From Pseudodonghicola flavimaris (GTDB lineage Bacteria; Pseudomonadota; Alphaproteobacteria; Rhodobacterales; Rhodobacteraceae): DNA of 64,000 nt. The number at the start of each line of letters is the position of its first letter. Position 1 is the first letter of the stretch. The position numbers and the translations under genes are program-made. Below, one piece after another: positions 45,173-53,427 of the stretch. Below the pieces are notes generated by a model. The model was not told where the DNA came from, ran no database searches, and saw nothing but the letters and a program-made list of their open reading frames with translations. The DNA lies in the NCBI RefSeq assembly GCF_030164425.1, contig NZ_JASNJD010000020.1:32317-96316 (forward strand), given 5' to 3'.

Positions 45173-46282
45173 ATGACTGAACCGCGTTACACCCCGCTTG
45201 TCCAAGCCCTGCCCGCCACCGTGCCCTTCGTCGGGCCCGAAACCCAGGAACGCGACCGCGGCACCCCCTTCACCGCCCGCCTCGGCGCGAACGAGAATGT
45301 CTTCGGCCCCTCGCCCCGGGCGGTAGAGGCGATGTGCGCCGAAGCGGCCGAGATCTGGAAATACGGCGATGCCCAGAGCCACGATCTGCGCGCCGCGCTG
45401 GCCGCGCATCATGGCGTGCGCCCCGAGAACATCATGGTCGGCGAAGGCATCGATGGGCTGCTGGGCTATCTGGTGCGGCTGCTGGTCGGCGAAGGCGATG
45501 CCGTGGTCACCTCCGAAGGTGCCTATCCCACCTTCAACTATCATGTCGCGGGCTTCGGCGGGGTGCTGCACAAGGTGCCCTATGTCGAGGATCGCGAAGA
45601 TCCCGCCAGCCTCTTCGCCAAGGCGGCAGAGGTCGATGCCAAGCTGGTCTACCTCTGCAATCCCGATAACCCGATGGGCACCTGGCGCCCGGGCGCGGAG
45701 ATCGTCGCCGCGATGCAGGACCTGCCGGAGCGCAGCCTGCTGATCCTCGACGAGGCCTATGTCGAATGCGCCCCCGAGGGCACCGCCGCGCCGATCGACG
45801 CCGACGATCCCCGGGTGATCCGCATGCGCACCTTCTCCAAGATCTACGGCATGGCGGGGGCCCGGGTCGGCTATGCCATCGCCGCGCCGGGGCTGATCGA
45901 CGCCTTCAACAAGGTGCGCAATCACTTCGGCATGAACCGCGCCGCCCAGGCCGGCGCGCTGGCGGCGCTGCGCGATGCCGACTGGCTGGCGCATGTCCGG
46001 ACCGAGATCGCCACCGCCCGCGACCGGATCGCCGCCATCGCCGCCGACCACGGGCTGTGCGCCCTGCCCTCAGCGACCAATTTCGTCGCCATCGACTGCG
46101 GCCGCGACGGCGCCTTCGCCAAGGCGGTGGTCGAGGAGCTCGGCGCCCGCGGCATCTTCGTCCGCATGCCCTTCGCCGCGCCCCAGAACCGCTGCATCCG
46201 CGTCAGCTGCGGCCGCCCGGCCGATCTCGACGCCTTCGCCGCCGCCCTGCCCGCCGCGCTCACCGCCGCCGCGGCGCGCTGA
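45173..46282 (+). CDS. class I/II aminotransferase, HisC-like
   Basis: A 369-residue PLP aminotransferase. L-G-A-N-E-N-V-F-G-P-S-P lies near residue 38, N-P-D-N-P-M-G-T near 160 and the PLP lysine in F-S-K-I-Y-G-M-A-G-A-R-V-G-Y near 222. C-I-R-V-S-C-G-R supplies the substrate-binding Arg. This pattern covers histidinol-phosphate and aromatic aminotransferases. No other his genes are adjacent, so I leave the symbol open. The ATG at 45173 has GGAG upstream. Confidence 0.85.
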   Translation: MTEPRYTPLVQALPATVPFVGPETQERDRGTPFTARLGANENVFGPSPRAVEAMCAEAAEIWKYGDAQSHDLRAALAAHHGVRPENIMVGEGIDGLLGYLVRLLVGEGDAVVTSEGAYPTFNYHVAGFGGVLHKVPYVEDREDPASLFAKAAEVDAKLVYLCNPDNPMGTWRPGAEIVAAMQDLPERSLLILDEAYVECAPEGTAAPIDADDPRVIRMRTFSKIYGMAGARVGYAIAAPGLIDAFNKVRNHFGMNRAAQAGALAALRDADWLAHVRTEIATARDRIAAIAADHGLCALPSATNFVAIDCGRDGAFAKAVVEELGARGIFVRMPFAAPQNRCIRVSCGRPADLDAFAAALPAALTAAAAR

Positions 46283-46313
46283 TCCCGCCGCCGGAGGGGA
46301 GACCCGCCGGCGG

Positions 46314-46382
46314 CTTCTTCTCTGCGAAAATACTCCGGGGGTGAATTTGCGCGTCCCGCGCAAAGAGGGGGCAGCGCCCCCT
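46314..46382 (+). repeat. dispersed intergenic hairpin repeat, copy 4
   Basis: CTTCTTCTCTGCGAAAATAC, CTCCGGGGG, a perfect TTTGCGCG-TCC-CGCGCAAA hairpin and GGGGGCAGCGCCCCCT. It lies between two convergent aminotransferase genes. Confidence 0.75.
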
Positions 46383-46389
46383 CCCCTCC

Positions 46390-47598
46390 TCAGCGCCCGG
46401 CGATCACCGCCGCCGCCGCCTCGATCGCACCGGCGCCATGCGGGATTTCCAGCGCCGTCATCCCCGCCTCCAGTCCGCCCAGCAGACCCAGGATCATCTG
46501 GCCGTTGACATGGCCCATATGGCCCAGCCGAAAAAATCCGTCGCCCTTCGGGTCGTCGGGTTCCGACATGCCCAGCCCGATCCCCAGCGTCAGCCCGATG
46601 TTGTCCTGCACCCAGCGGCGCAGCGCAGTGCCATGCGGCGCGCCGATCCGCAGCGCCGTCACCGCGTGCGAGCGATAGGCCGGATCGGCGACATTGAGGC
46701 GCAGCGGCCCCTCCGTCCCCCAGGCCTCGCAGGCGGCCCAGATCGCCTGCGCCAGCCGGGCGTGCCGGGCCCAGACATGCTCCATCCCCTCGGCATGGAT
46801 CATGTCCAGCGCCGCGCGCAGCCCGAACAGATGATGCGTCGGCGCGGTGCCGCCGAAATACTGGAAGAACGCCTCCGGCTCGGCCCGCGGGCTCCAGTCC
46901 CAATAGCGGCTGACCCGCGGCATCTTCGCCCGCGCCGCTGCCGCCCGGTCGTTGAAGAAGACATAGGCCAGGCCCGGCGGCACCATCAGCCCCTTCTGGC
47001 TGCCGGTCAGCGCCACATCGGCGCCCCAGGCGTCCATCTCGAACCGGTCGCAGCCCATCGAGGCGATGCAGTCCACCATCAGCAGCGCCGGATGGCCGAC
47101 CTCGTCCAGCACCCGGCGCAGCCCCGCCACATCGTTTCGGACCGAGCTGGAGGTATCCACATGCACCGCCAGCACCGCCTTGATGGTCTGGCCACTGTCC
47201 GCCCGCAGCGCCTCGGCCACCTGATCCAGGTCCCAGGGCGTCTTGCGGCCGAAATCGAGGATCTGCGTCTCGATCCCGCGGCCCTGCGCGGTGTCGGCCC
47301 AGCCCATGCCGAACCGCCCGGTCGCCGGCACCAGCACCTTCTCGCCCGGCGCCACGGTATTGGCCAGCGCCGCCTCCCAGCCGCCATGACCGTTGCAAAT
47401 GTAAATCGCCGCGTTATGCGCCGTCCGCGCCACCCGCTTGAGATCGGGGATCAGCCCCGCCACCATATCGATCAGCGCGCCCTCGTAGATATTGGGAGCC
47501 GGGCGGTGCATCGCCTGCAGCACCGCATCGGGCATCACCGAGGGGCCGGGAATCGCCAGATACTCGCGGCCCTGCGCGAGAGAGATATCATTGCTCAT
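46390..47598 (-). CDS. class V aminotransferase (serine/alanine–glyoxylate aminotransferase type)
   Basis: A 402-residue fold-type I PLP enzyme. I-P-G-P-S near residue 16 and N-G-H-G-G-W-E near 69 mark the N-terminus. D-C-I-A-S-M-G lies near 176 and the PLP lysine in T-G-S-Q-K-G-L-M near 200, followed by P-P-G-L-A. This set is typical of serine/alanine–glyoxylate aminotransferases, which handle glyoxylate and serine in one-carbon metabolism. Exact amino donor not determinable. Confidence 0.88.
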   Translation of the reverse strand: MSNDISLAQGREYLAIPGPSVMPDAVLQAMHRPAPNIYEGALIDMVAGLIPDLKRVARTAHNAAIYICNGHGGWEAALANTVAPGEKVLVPATGRFGMGWADTAQGRGIETQILDFGRKTPWDLDQVAEALRADSGQTIKAVLAVHVDTSSSVRNDVAGLRRVLDEVGHPALLMVDCIASMGCDRFEMDAWGADVALTGSQKGLMVPPGLAYVFFNDRAAAARAKMPRVSRYWDWSPRAEPEAFFQYFGGTAPTHHLFGLRAALDMIHAEGMEHVWARHARLAQAIWAACEAWGTEGPLRLNVADPAYRSHAVTALRIGAPHGTALRRWVQDNIGLTLGIGLGMSEPDDPKGDGFFRLGHMGHVNGQMILGLLGGLEAGMTALEIPHGAGAIEAAAAVIAGR

Positions 47599-47768
47599 GT
47601 CGGAAGCCTGTCTTCGGAATTCCGCGCCAGAGTAGTCCCGCGACCGCCCTCGTCAATCGCAAAGCGCCCGGAACGGCTGCGACTTGCGCGCCGGGCTCAT
47701 GCAGCTTAATTCCGGCGCATGAGCCAAACGCACACCCCAAGCCCGGCCCGGATCGGGAGCCACCGCGC

Positions 47769-49625
47769 ATGAGCCGCAAACCCACCTCCTCTCGCGAGCT
47801 GATGACATGGCTCTGGTCGGGCTATCTGCGCCGCCACCTCGGGCTGATCCTCCTCGCCATGGCCTTCATGCTGATCGAGGGCTCCACCGTCGGCGCCGTC
47901 AGCTACATGATGCAGCCGATGTTCGACGACATCTTCGTCGCCGGCAATACCGGCGCGCTGGTCTGGGTCAGCATCGCCTTTCTGGTGCTGTTTTCACTGC
48001 GCGGCATCGCCGGCGGCATCCAGAAGGTGCTGCTGACCTATATCTCGCAGATGTCGGCCGCCGATCTGCGCCGCGACCTGCTGGCCCGGCTGGTGCGCCA
48101 GGACACCGCCTTTCACCAGAGCCACCCGCCCGGCTTCCTGATCCAGCGGGTGCAGTCCGATGTCACCTCGATCAACCAGGTCTGGCAGGTGGTGATCACC
48201 GGCGCCGGCCGCGACCTGGTGGCGCTGGTGGTGCTTCTGGGCGTCGCCGTCAACGTCGACTGGCGCTGGACCGCGGTGATGCTCTTCGGCGTGCCGCTCT
48301 GCCTGATCCCGGTGGCCGCCGCCCAGCGGTACGTGCGCAAGAAAGCCTCGCAGGCCCGCGATCTGGGCGCCGATCTCTCCACCCGGCTTGACGAGATCTT
48401 TCACGGCATCGTGCCGATCAAGCTGAACAATCTGGAAAGCTATCAGGCCAACCGCTTCGGCCGCCACATGGACGGGTTCGTCCGCGCCGAGGTCAAGGCC
48501 TCGGTGGGCACCGCGACGATTTCCGGGCTGATCGACGTGATGGCCGGGCTCGGCTTCATGGGGGTGCTGCTCTACGGCGGCTCCGAGATCATCGCCGGCG
48601 AAAAGACCGTCGGCCAGTTCATGAGCTTCTTCACCGCCATCGGCCTCGCCTTCGACCCGATGCGCCGGCTCGCCAATATCAGCGCCGCCTGGCAGGTCGC
48701 CGCCGCCGCGCTGGAACGGCTGAAGGAGCTCGCCGATGCGCCGATCCGCCTGCTCTCGCCCGAACATCCGAAACCGGCGCCTCAGGGCCTGCCCGATGTC
48801 GCGCTGCGCGATGTCACCCTGAACTACGGCGAGGCGCAGGTGCTGCGCGGGCTGAGCCTGACCGCCGAGGCCGGCAAGACCACCGCGCTGGTCGGCGCCT
48901 CGGGGGCGGGGAAATCCACCGTCTTCAACCTGCTGACCCGGCTGGTCGATCCGCAGGCCGGCGCTGTCACCGTCGGCGATGTCGCGGTCGGCGATCTCAG
49001 CCTGGGCGATCTGCGCGGCCTGTTCTCCGTGGTCAGCCAGGACGCACTCCTCTTCGACGAAACCCTGCGCGAGAACATCCTGCTCGGCCGCGACGATGTC
49101 AGCGAGGAGGACCTCAAGCGCGTGCTCGACGCCGCCCATGTCAGCGATTTCCTCGCCAAGCTCCCCGCCGGTCTCGACACCCTGGTGGGGCCGCGCGGCT
49201 CGGCGCTCTCGGGCGGCCAGCGCCAGCGGGTGGTCATCGCCCGCGCGCTGCTGCGCAACACCCCCGTCCTGCTGCTGGACGAGGCCACCAGCGCCCTCGA
49301 CGCGCAATCGGAGAAAGTGGTGCAGTCGGCCCTCGACCAGCTCTCCGGCGGCCGCACCACGCTGGTCATTGCCCACCGGCTCGCCACCATCCGCAATGCC
49401 GACAAGATCGTGGTGATGGATCGCGGCCAGGTCGTCGATCAGGGCACCCATGAGGAGCTTCTGGCCCGCGGCGGCATCTATGCCGATCTCTACCGGCTGC
49501 AGTTCCAGGACGGCAAGACGGTGATCGACCCCGAGGGCACCGCCGCGCTGGCGCCCCGCACCCCTGCCGATGCCGGACCGCCCTCCGGCTGGCTGCGCCG
49601 CGGCCTGAAGAAGCTCTTCGGCTGA
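47769..49625 (+). CDS. MsbA-like ABC exporter (fused permease–ATPase)
   Basis: A 618-residue half-transporter. The six-helix membrane domain spans about 20-320, followed by an ATPase with Walker A G-A-S-G-A-G-K-S-T near 380, signature L-S-G-G-Q-R-Q-R-V near 480 and Walker B L-L-L-D-E-A-T-S-A-L-D. It works as a homodimer in the inner membrane. The layout fits MsbA-type lipid/lipid A or drug exporters; no lipid A genes adjoin, so the cargo is unsettled. It ends before copy 5 of the intergenic repeat. Confidence 0.88.
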   Translation: MSRKPTSSRELMTWLWSGYLRRHLGLILLAMAFMLIEGSTVGAVSYMMQPMFDDIFVAGNTGALVWVSIAFLVLFSLRGIAGGIQKVLLTYISQMSAADLRRDLLARLVRQDTAFHQSHPPGFLIQRVQSDVTSINQVWQVVITGAGRDLVALVVLLGVAVNVDWRWTAVMLFGVPLCLIPVAAAQRYVRKKASQARDLGADLSTRLDEIFHGIVPIKLNNLESYQANRFGRHMDGFVRAEVKASVGTATISGLIDVMAGLGFMGVLLYGGSEIIAGEKTVGQFMSFFTAIGLAFDPMRRLANISAAWQVAAAALERLKELADAPIRLLSPEHPKPAPQGLPDVALRDVTLNYGEAQVLRGLSLTAEAGKTTALVGASGAGKSTVFNLLTRLVDPQAGAVTVGDVAVGDLSLGDLRGLFSVVSQDALLFDETLRENILLGRDDVSEEDLKRVLDAAHVSDFLAKLPAGLDTLVGPRGSALSGGQRQRVVIARALLRNTPVLLLDEATSALDAQSEKVVQSALDQLSGGRTTLVIAHRLATIRNADKIVVMDRGQVVDQGTHEELLARGGIYADLYRLQFQDGKTVIDPEGTAALAPRTPADAGPPSGWLRRGLKKLFG

Positions 49626-49638
49626 GGCGCCCCGCCCC

Positions 49639-49700
49639 CTTCGACCTGGGGGGAAATATCCTGGGGGTGAGGGCCACAGGCCCGAGGGGGCAACGCCCCC
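49639..49700 (+). repeat. dispersed intergenic hairpin repeat, copy 5
   Basis: CTTCGACCTGGGGGGAAATA, CCTGGGGG, a GGGCCACAGGCCC stem and GGGGGCAACGCCCCC. It lies between the convergent ABC exporter and glycosyltransferase genes. Confidence 0.75.
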
Positions 49701-49730
49701 TGCCCGACCCGCGGCGAGGATCGGGACCGC

Positions 49731-50414
49731 TCAGCGGTAGTAGCGCGCCGCCAGCCCCTCGGGATCGGCACCGCCGAAATAGCGCGCCAGCGTCCAGAGA
49801 TTGCGCGCGCCCCGGCGCAGCCAGCCGCGCCGGGCATAATGCCGGGCCGAGGTCTCGGCGATCACCGGCAGCGCGGTCAGCGGCCGGCCCAGCCGGCGGA
49901 CCAGCGCCACGTCCTCCATCAGCGGCTGATCGGGATAACCGCCCGCCGCCTCGTAATCGCGGCGCCGGATCAGCAGCCCCTGATCGCCATAGGGCAGCGC
50001 GAAAAGCCCGGCGCGCAGATTGGCCCAGCCCGCCACCAGCCGGCCGCGCCGGCCGCCATCGCGGAACCGCAGCCGGAAATAGGCCGGCGGCGCATCGTCC
50101 TGCCGCAGATGCGCGCCCACGGCGGCGGTCCAGCCCGGTGTCAGCACGGTATCCGCATGGAGCACCAGCAGCCAGTCGCCGCGCGTCGCCGCCACGCCCC
50201 GCCGCAGTTGCCCGCCGCGGGAAGCCGGTCCCTCAATCAGCTCCGCCCCCACCGCATCGGCGATTTCCCGGGTCGCATCGCCCGATCCGCCATCGCTGAT
50301 CACCAGTTCGCGCACCAGACCCGCCGTCAGCCCCTCGGTCAGGGCCGCGAGGCAATGGGGCAACTCGGCTTCGGCATTGAGGGTCGGGATCACCAGGCTG
50401 ATCGGTGCTGTCAC
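49731..50414 (-). CDS. TIGR04283-type glycosyltransferase family 2 protein
   Basis: A 227-residue GT-A glycosyltransferase. V-I-P-T-L-N-A-E opens the fold, E-L-V-I-S-D-G-G-S-G-D-A-T lies near 40 and the metal motif L-H-A-D-T near 88. G-D-Q-G-L-L-I-R-R lies near 140, and M-E-D-V-A-L-V-R-R-L-G near 162 is diagnostic of the TIGR04283 family, often linked to arsenosugar synthesis. No arsenic genes are nearby, so that role is not supported here. I use GTG 50414, which has AAGGA upstream. Confidence 0.83.
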   Translation of the reverse strand: MTAPISLVIPTLNAEAELPHCLAALTEGLTAGLVRELVISDGGSGDATREIADAVGAELIEGPASRGGQLRRGVAATRGDWLLVLHADTVLTPGWTAAVGAHLRQDDAPPAYFRLRFRDGGRRGRLVAGWANLRAGLFALPYGDQGLLIRRRDYEAAGGYPDQPLMEDVALVRRLGRPLTALPVIAETSARHYARRGWLRRGARNLWTLARYFGGADPEGLAARYYR

Positions 50415-50524
50415 GGGCAGGTCCTTCTGTCGTCCCCGGGGCGCCAGAACGGCCCTGTTCAAGCCCCGGCGCCTTCCTATATCACGAAGCAACCGCGACA
50501 AGAAACCATGACGGAGAGTCGATC

Positions 50525-51262
50525 ATGAGCGAGCGCCGCATCCTGCGCCTGACCGGACCCGAGACCGATCATTTCCTGCAGGGGCTGATCAGCAACGACG
50601 TGGGCCGGCTGGATCAGGGGCTGGTCTATGCCGCTCTGCTGACGCCGCAGGGCAAGTTCCTGGCCGATTTCTTCCTCGCCCGCGAGGCGGACGGCAGCGT
50701 CCTGCTCGACGTGGCCGAGGGGTTTGCCGAGGATCTCACCCGCCGGCTGACCATGTACAAGCTGCGCTCGAAGGTCGCCATCGGGCCCTCCGGGCTGCAG
50801 CTGCAGCGCGGCACCGGCCCTGCCCCCGAAGGGGCGCTGGCCGATCCGCGCCACCCGGCGCTCGGCTGGCGGCGCTACAGCCCGGAGCCCGAAGCCGATG
50901 ACGGCAGCGACTGGGACGCCATCCGCGTCGCCCATTGCATCCCCGAAGCGGGGATCGAGCTGACGCCGGACAGCTATATCCTCGAGGCCGGCTTCGACCG
51001 GCTGAACGGGGTGGACTTCCGCAAGGGCTGCTATGTCGGTCAGGAGGTCACCGCGCGGATGAAACACAAGACCGAGCTGCGCAAGGGCCTGCGGCGCGTC
51101 GCCGTCGCCGCCGAGGTGCCGGTGGGCACAGAGATCACCGCCGGGGGCAAACCGGTGGGCGTGCTCTACACCCAGTCGGGCGGCGACGGCATCGCCTATC
51201 TGCGTTTCGACCGCGCCGGCGATGAGATGGAGGCGGCGGGCCAGGCGGTCCGGCTGATCTGA
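50525..51262 (+). CDS. ygfZ: folate-binding protein YgfZ/GcvT-like
   Basis: A 245-residue aminomethyltransferase-fold protein. The signature K-G-C-Y-V-G-Q-E-V-T-A-R-M lies near residue 170 and contains the Cys of YgfZ/IBA57. These proteins use folate to help mature or repair certain iron-sulfur enzymes. The ATG at 50525 matches the fold start; the extension to 50405 is antisense to the glycosyltransferase start region and unlikely. It is divergent from the glycosyltransferase. Confidence 0.9.
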   Translation: MSERRILRLTGPETDHFLQGLISNDVGRLDQGLVYAALLTPQGKFLADFFLAREADGSVLLDVAEGFAEDLTRRLTMYKLRSKVAIGPSGLQLQRGTGPAPEGALADPRHPALGWRRYSPEPEADDGSDWDAIRVAHCIPEAGIELTPDSYILEAGFDRLNGVDFRKGCYVGQEVTARMKHKTELRKGLRRVAVAAEVPVGTEITAGGKPVGVLYTQSGGDGIAYLRFDRAGDEMEAAGQAVRLI

Positions 51263-51332
51263 TCCCCCTGCCCTGCCGCTGCCAGGAACGGTTCCGGGAT
51301 CGAAACCAGTGGCCGGAGCAAATGCAGAGGAA

Positions 51333-51350
51333 GTGACATCGAACTGTCAC
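51333..51350. promoter_or_regulatory. inverted repeat upstream of the ICMT-like gene
   Basis: GTGACA-TCGAAC-TGTCAC is a perfect 6-bp inverted repeat with a 6-base spacer, about 70 bases before the gene. Spacing is right for a dimeric regulator; its identity is unknown. Confidence 0.4.
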
Positions 51351-51421
51351 CGGCGTGTTGCATCGCCGTGTTTTGCCGGGGCGGCATTCGATCCACAGCC
51401 CCTGCAACACCGGACAGATCC

Positions 51422-52039
51422 ATGACCGACCTCTTGCTGACCATCCACAGCTATGCGCTGATCGCCACCATCGTCTCCGCCGTCCTGCTGGGCGGCGCGC
51501 TGGCCTGGAACCTCTATCGCCCGCGCTTCGGCTTCTGGCCCGCCGGGGAGGAAGCGCCGCTGCGCCACCACCTCGCCTTCGGGCTGTTCCGCATCTTCTG
51601 CGGCAGCACCGTCGTCTTCGCCCTGCTGGAAATCGGCACCCATGGCTGGGGCCACTGGAGCCGCTATGCCATCGGTGTGCCGCTGATGGTCGCCGCCTTC
51701 GGCATCACGCTCTGGGGCTATCGCTTCCTCGGGATCGAGAACACCTATTGCGAAAGCGATGGGCTGGTCACCGGCGGCATGTACGCCTATTCGCGCAACC
51801 CTCAGTACGTCACCTCGGTGCTGGCGACGGTGGGGCTCGGCATCGCCAGCGGCTCTCCGATCACGCTGGGACTGGCCGCAGTGCTGTTCCTGCTCTACTT
51901 CCTCTTCGTGCTGAACGAGGAGCGCTGGCTGCTGCAGGGCTATGGCGAGGCCTTCCGCGAGTACATGCACTCTACCCCGCGTTTCGTCGATGAGCGCAGC
52001 CTGATTCGCGCGCGGGCGGCGATTTTGGAAAACTTCTGA
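51422..52039 (+). CDS. isoprenylcysteine methyltransferase-like membrane protein
   Basis: A 205-residue polytopic membrane protein with about five helices. The C-terminal half has Y-A-Y-S-R-N-P-Q-Y-V near residue 120 and E-E-R-W-L-L-Q-G-Y-G-E-A-F-R-E-Y near 165. These are the SAM-binding elements of the ICMT/PEMT family. Bacterial members methylate lipids or other small membrane substrates; which one is unknown. The ATG at 51422 begins just before the first helix. A clear terminator follows. Confidence 0.82.
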   Translation: MTDLLLTIHSYALIATIVSAVLLGGALAWNLYRPRFGFWPAGEEAPLRHHLAFGLFRIFCGSTVVFALLEIGTHGWGHWSRYAIGVPLMVAAFGITLWGYRFLGIENTYCESDGLVTGGMYAYSRNPQYVTSVLATVGLGIASGSPITLGLAAVLFLLYFLFVLNEERWLLQGYGEAFREYMHSTPRFVDERSLIRARAAILENF

Positions 52040-52057
52040 CAAATTGCAAGCAAGCAA

Positions 52058-52090
52058 AAAGGCGGGTGAGAGCCACCCGCCTTTCGTTTT
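52058..52090. terminator. bidirectional terminator between ICMT-like gene and efp
   Basis: AAAGGCGGGT (52058-52067) pairs with ACCCGCCTTT (52075-52084). It is flanked by an A-run on one side and CGTTTT on the other, the best intrinsic terminator in the window. Confidence 0.9.
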
Positions 52091-52112
52091 CGGCCGAAGT
52101 CCGCCGGGCGGC

Positions 52113-52676
52113 TCAGGCGCGCTCGGCGTATTCCATCGTTTCGGTGTTGACGATGATGTCCTCGTCGGGACCCACGAAGGGCGGCACCATGACCTTCACG
52201 CCGTTCTCCAGAATCGCCGGCTTGAAGCTGTTGGCCGCGGTCTGACCTTTCACCACCGGCTCGGTCTCGGCGATCTTGCAGGTGACCTTTTGCGGCAGCG
52301 TAGCGTTCAGCGCCTCGGCATCGTAGAATTCCACCACGATGGTCATGCCATCCTGCAGAAAGGGGCGACGATCGCCGAGGATCTCGGCGGCAAGCTCGAC
52401 CTGATCGTAGGTCTCGGTATCCATGAAAACCAGCATCCCATCGGTTTCATAGAGAAATTGCATGTCCTTCTGCTCCAGGCGCACACGCTCGACCTTGTCG
52501 GCGCTGCGGAAGCGTTCGTTCAGCTTGGAGCCGTTGCGAAGGTTGCGCAGCTCCACCTGGGCGAAGGCCCCGCCCTTGCCCGGCTTGACGTGGTCAACTT
52601 TGACAGCCGCCCACAGACCGCCGTTATGTTCAAGAACATTGCCGGGGCGGATTTCGTTTCCGTTGATCTTGGCCAT
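52113..52676 (-). CDS. efp: translation elongation factor P
   Basis: A 187-residue EF-P, which relieves ribosome stalling at polyproline. Lys34 stands in V-K-P-G-K-G-G-A-F, the modified position in Lys-type EF-Ps. The three beta-barrel domains and the C-terminal E-T-x-E-Y segment are in order. The ATG at 52676 fits the family; the frame to 52787 is extra. It is divergent from the small DUF6280-like gene. No epmA/epmB modification genes are in the window. Confidence 0.97.
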   Translation of the reverse strand: MAKINGNEIRPGNVLEHNGGLWAAVKVDHVKPGKGGAFAQVELRNLRNGSKLNERFRSADKVERVRLEQKDMQFLYETDGMLVFMDTETYDQVELAAEILGDRRPFLQDGMTIVVEFYDAEALNATLPQKVTCKIAETEPVVKGQTAANSFKPAILENGVKVMVPPFVGPDEDIIVNTETMEYAERA

Positions 52677-52730
52677 TGAGTGAAAATCCTTAGACACAAG
52701 GTTGATGCAGGGGTCCGCGCCCCTATATCT

Positions 52731-52744
52731 GGCAGCGTGCTGCC
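52731..52744. promoter_or_regulatory. palindrome in the efp divergent promoter
   Basis: GGCAGC-GT-GCTGCC is a perfect palindrome 55 bases upstream of efp. An AGGGG-N6-CCCCT hairpin (52709-52724) lies in the presumed efp leader. Confidence 0.35.
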
Positions 52745-52898
52745 TGGCAAGACAACGATATGTCGTGCTGTATCCTGACCGAGCCATGCGACACCGGCAA
52801 TGCTGCCATGCAGAAACGGGGTGCCCGAATCGTTAGCAATACGGCATAAGCAGCAGCACGCCGAAAATTGCAAGAGCAAGAAAAACAAGGAAAACGGG

Positions 52899-53222
52899 AT
52901 GAAAGATTTCGTTGACGGCACCGCCTTCAATAACGAGCAAGGCAATCGTGCGCGTAAACTGTTCGCGGCCGTGGTACTGGCCGCCCTCGACGATGCCATC
53001 GCCGACGACAAGAAGTACGGCAACGGTCCGGAGCAGATCGCCCGCTGGGCCCGGTCGCGCGACGGCCGCGAAGTGCTGAGCTGCGCCGGCATCGACCCGA
53101 ACGAACGTGTCGTGTCGGGCCTGATGGACTTCGTCGGCAAAGGGGTACGGACCTCCGTCGCCCTGTCGCGCGAGGAAAGCGAACGCCGCCACGCTGCTCA
53201 GGCCGAGGCCGAGGCTGCCTGA
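52899..53222 (+). CDS. conserved hypothetical protein, DUF6280-like
   Basis: A 107-residue soluble, mostly helical protein beginning M-K-D-F-V-D-G-T-A-F. It has a central A-R-K-L-F-A-A-V-V-L-A-A-L-D-D-A-I segment and a highly charged, Ala/Glu-rich tail. I recognise it as a strongly conserved rhodobacterial family, which I believe is DUF6280. Its function is unknown. The ATG at 52899 was chosen because the 33 codons upstream are AT-rich leader. A hairpin at 53238 follows. Confidence 0.7.
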   Translation: MKDFVDGTAFNNEQGNRARKLFAAVVLAALDDAIADDKKYGNGPEQIARWARSRDGREVLSCAGIDPNERVVSGLMDFVGKGVRTSVALSREESERRHAAQAEAEAA

Positions 53223-53237
53223 TCCCAAGACTGCCCG

Positions 53238-53256
53238 GGCCCCCGATCCGGGGGCC
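53238..53256 (+). terminator. hairpin after the DUF6280-like gene
   Basis: GGCCCCC-GATCC-GGGGGCC is a perfect 7-bp stem 15 bases past the stop, with no immediate T-run. The rest of the 205-base gap to cobQ shows no cobalamin riboswitch B12 box that I can recognise. Confidence 0.6.
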
Positions 53257-53427
53257 GGTTCTGAAAAACGCGTCTTCGTTTCGACGAGGGCGCGTTTGTC
53301 GTTTCAGCTGGTCCATTCCACGCCCGTCCCCGCGCCCCGGGGCTGGTGATCGCTGCGCCGCTGTGCGACACCGCTGGCCGGGGGACGGCCCCCAGCCCAT
53401 GCGACCGCATGTAAAGGAACGCCCGCC

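Noticed and set aside
49731..50414. Arsenosugar biosynthesis enzyme
   Set aside because: The family name suggests it, but no arsenic methylation or transport gene is in the window.
53223..53427. Possible cobalamin riboswitch upstream of cobQ
   Set aside because: I could not find the B12-box consensus or the expected paired elements; only a hairpin belonging to the previous gene is clear.
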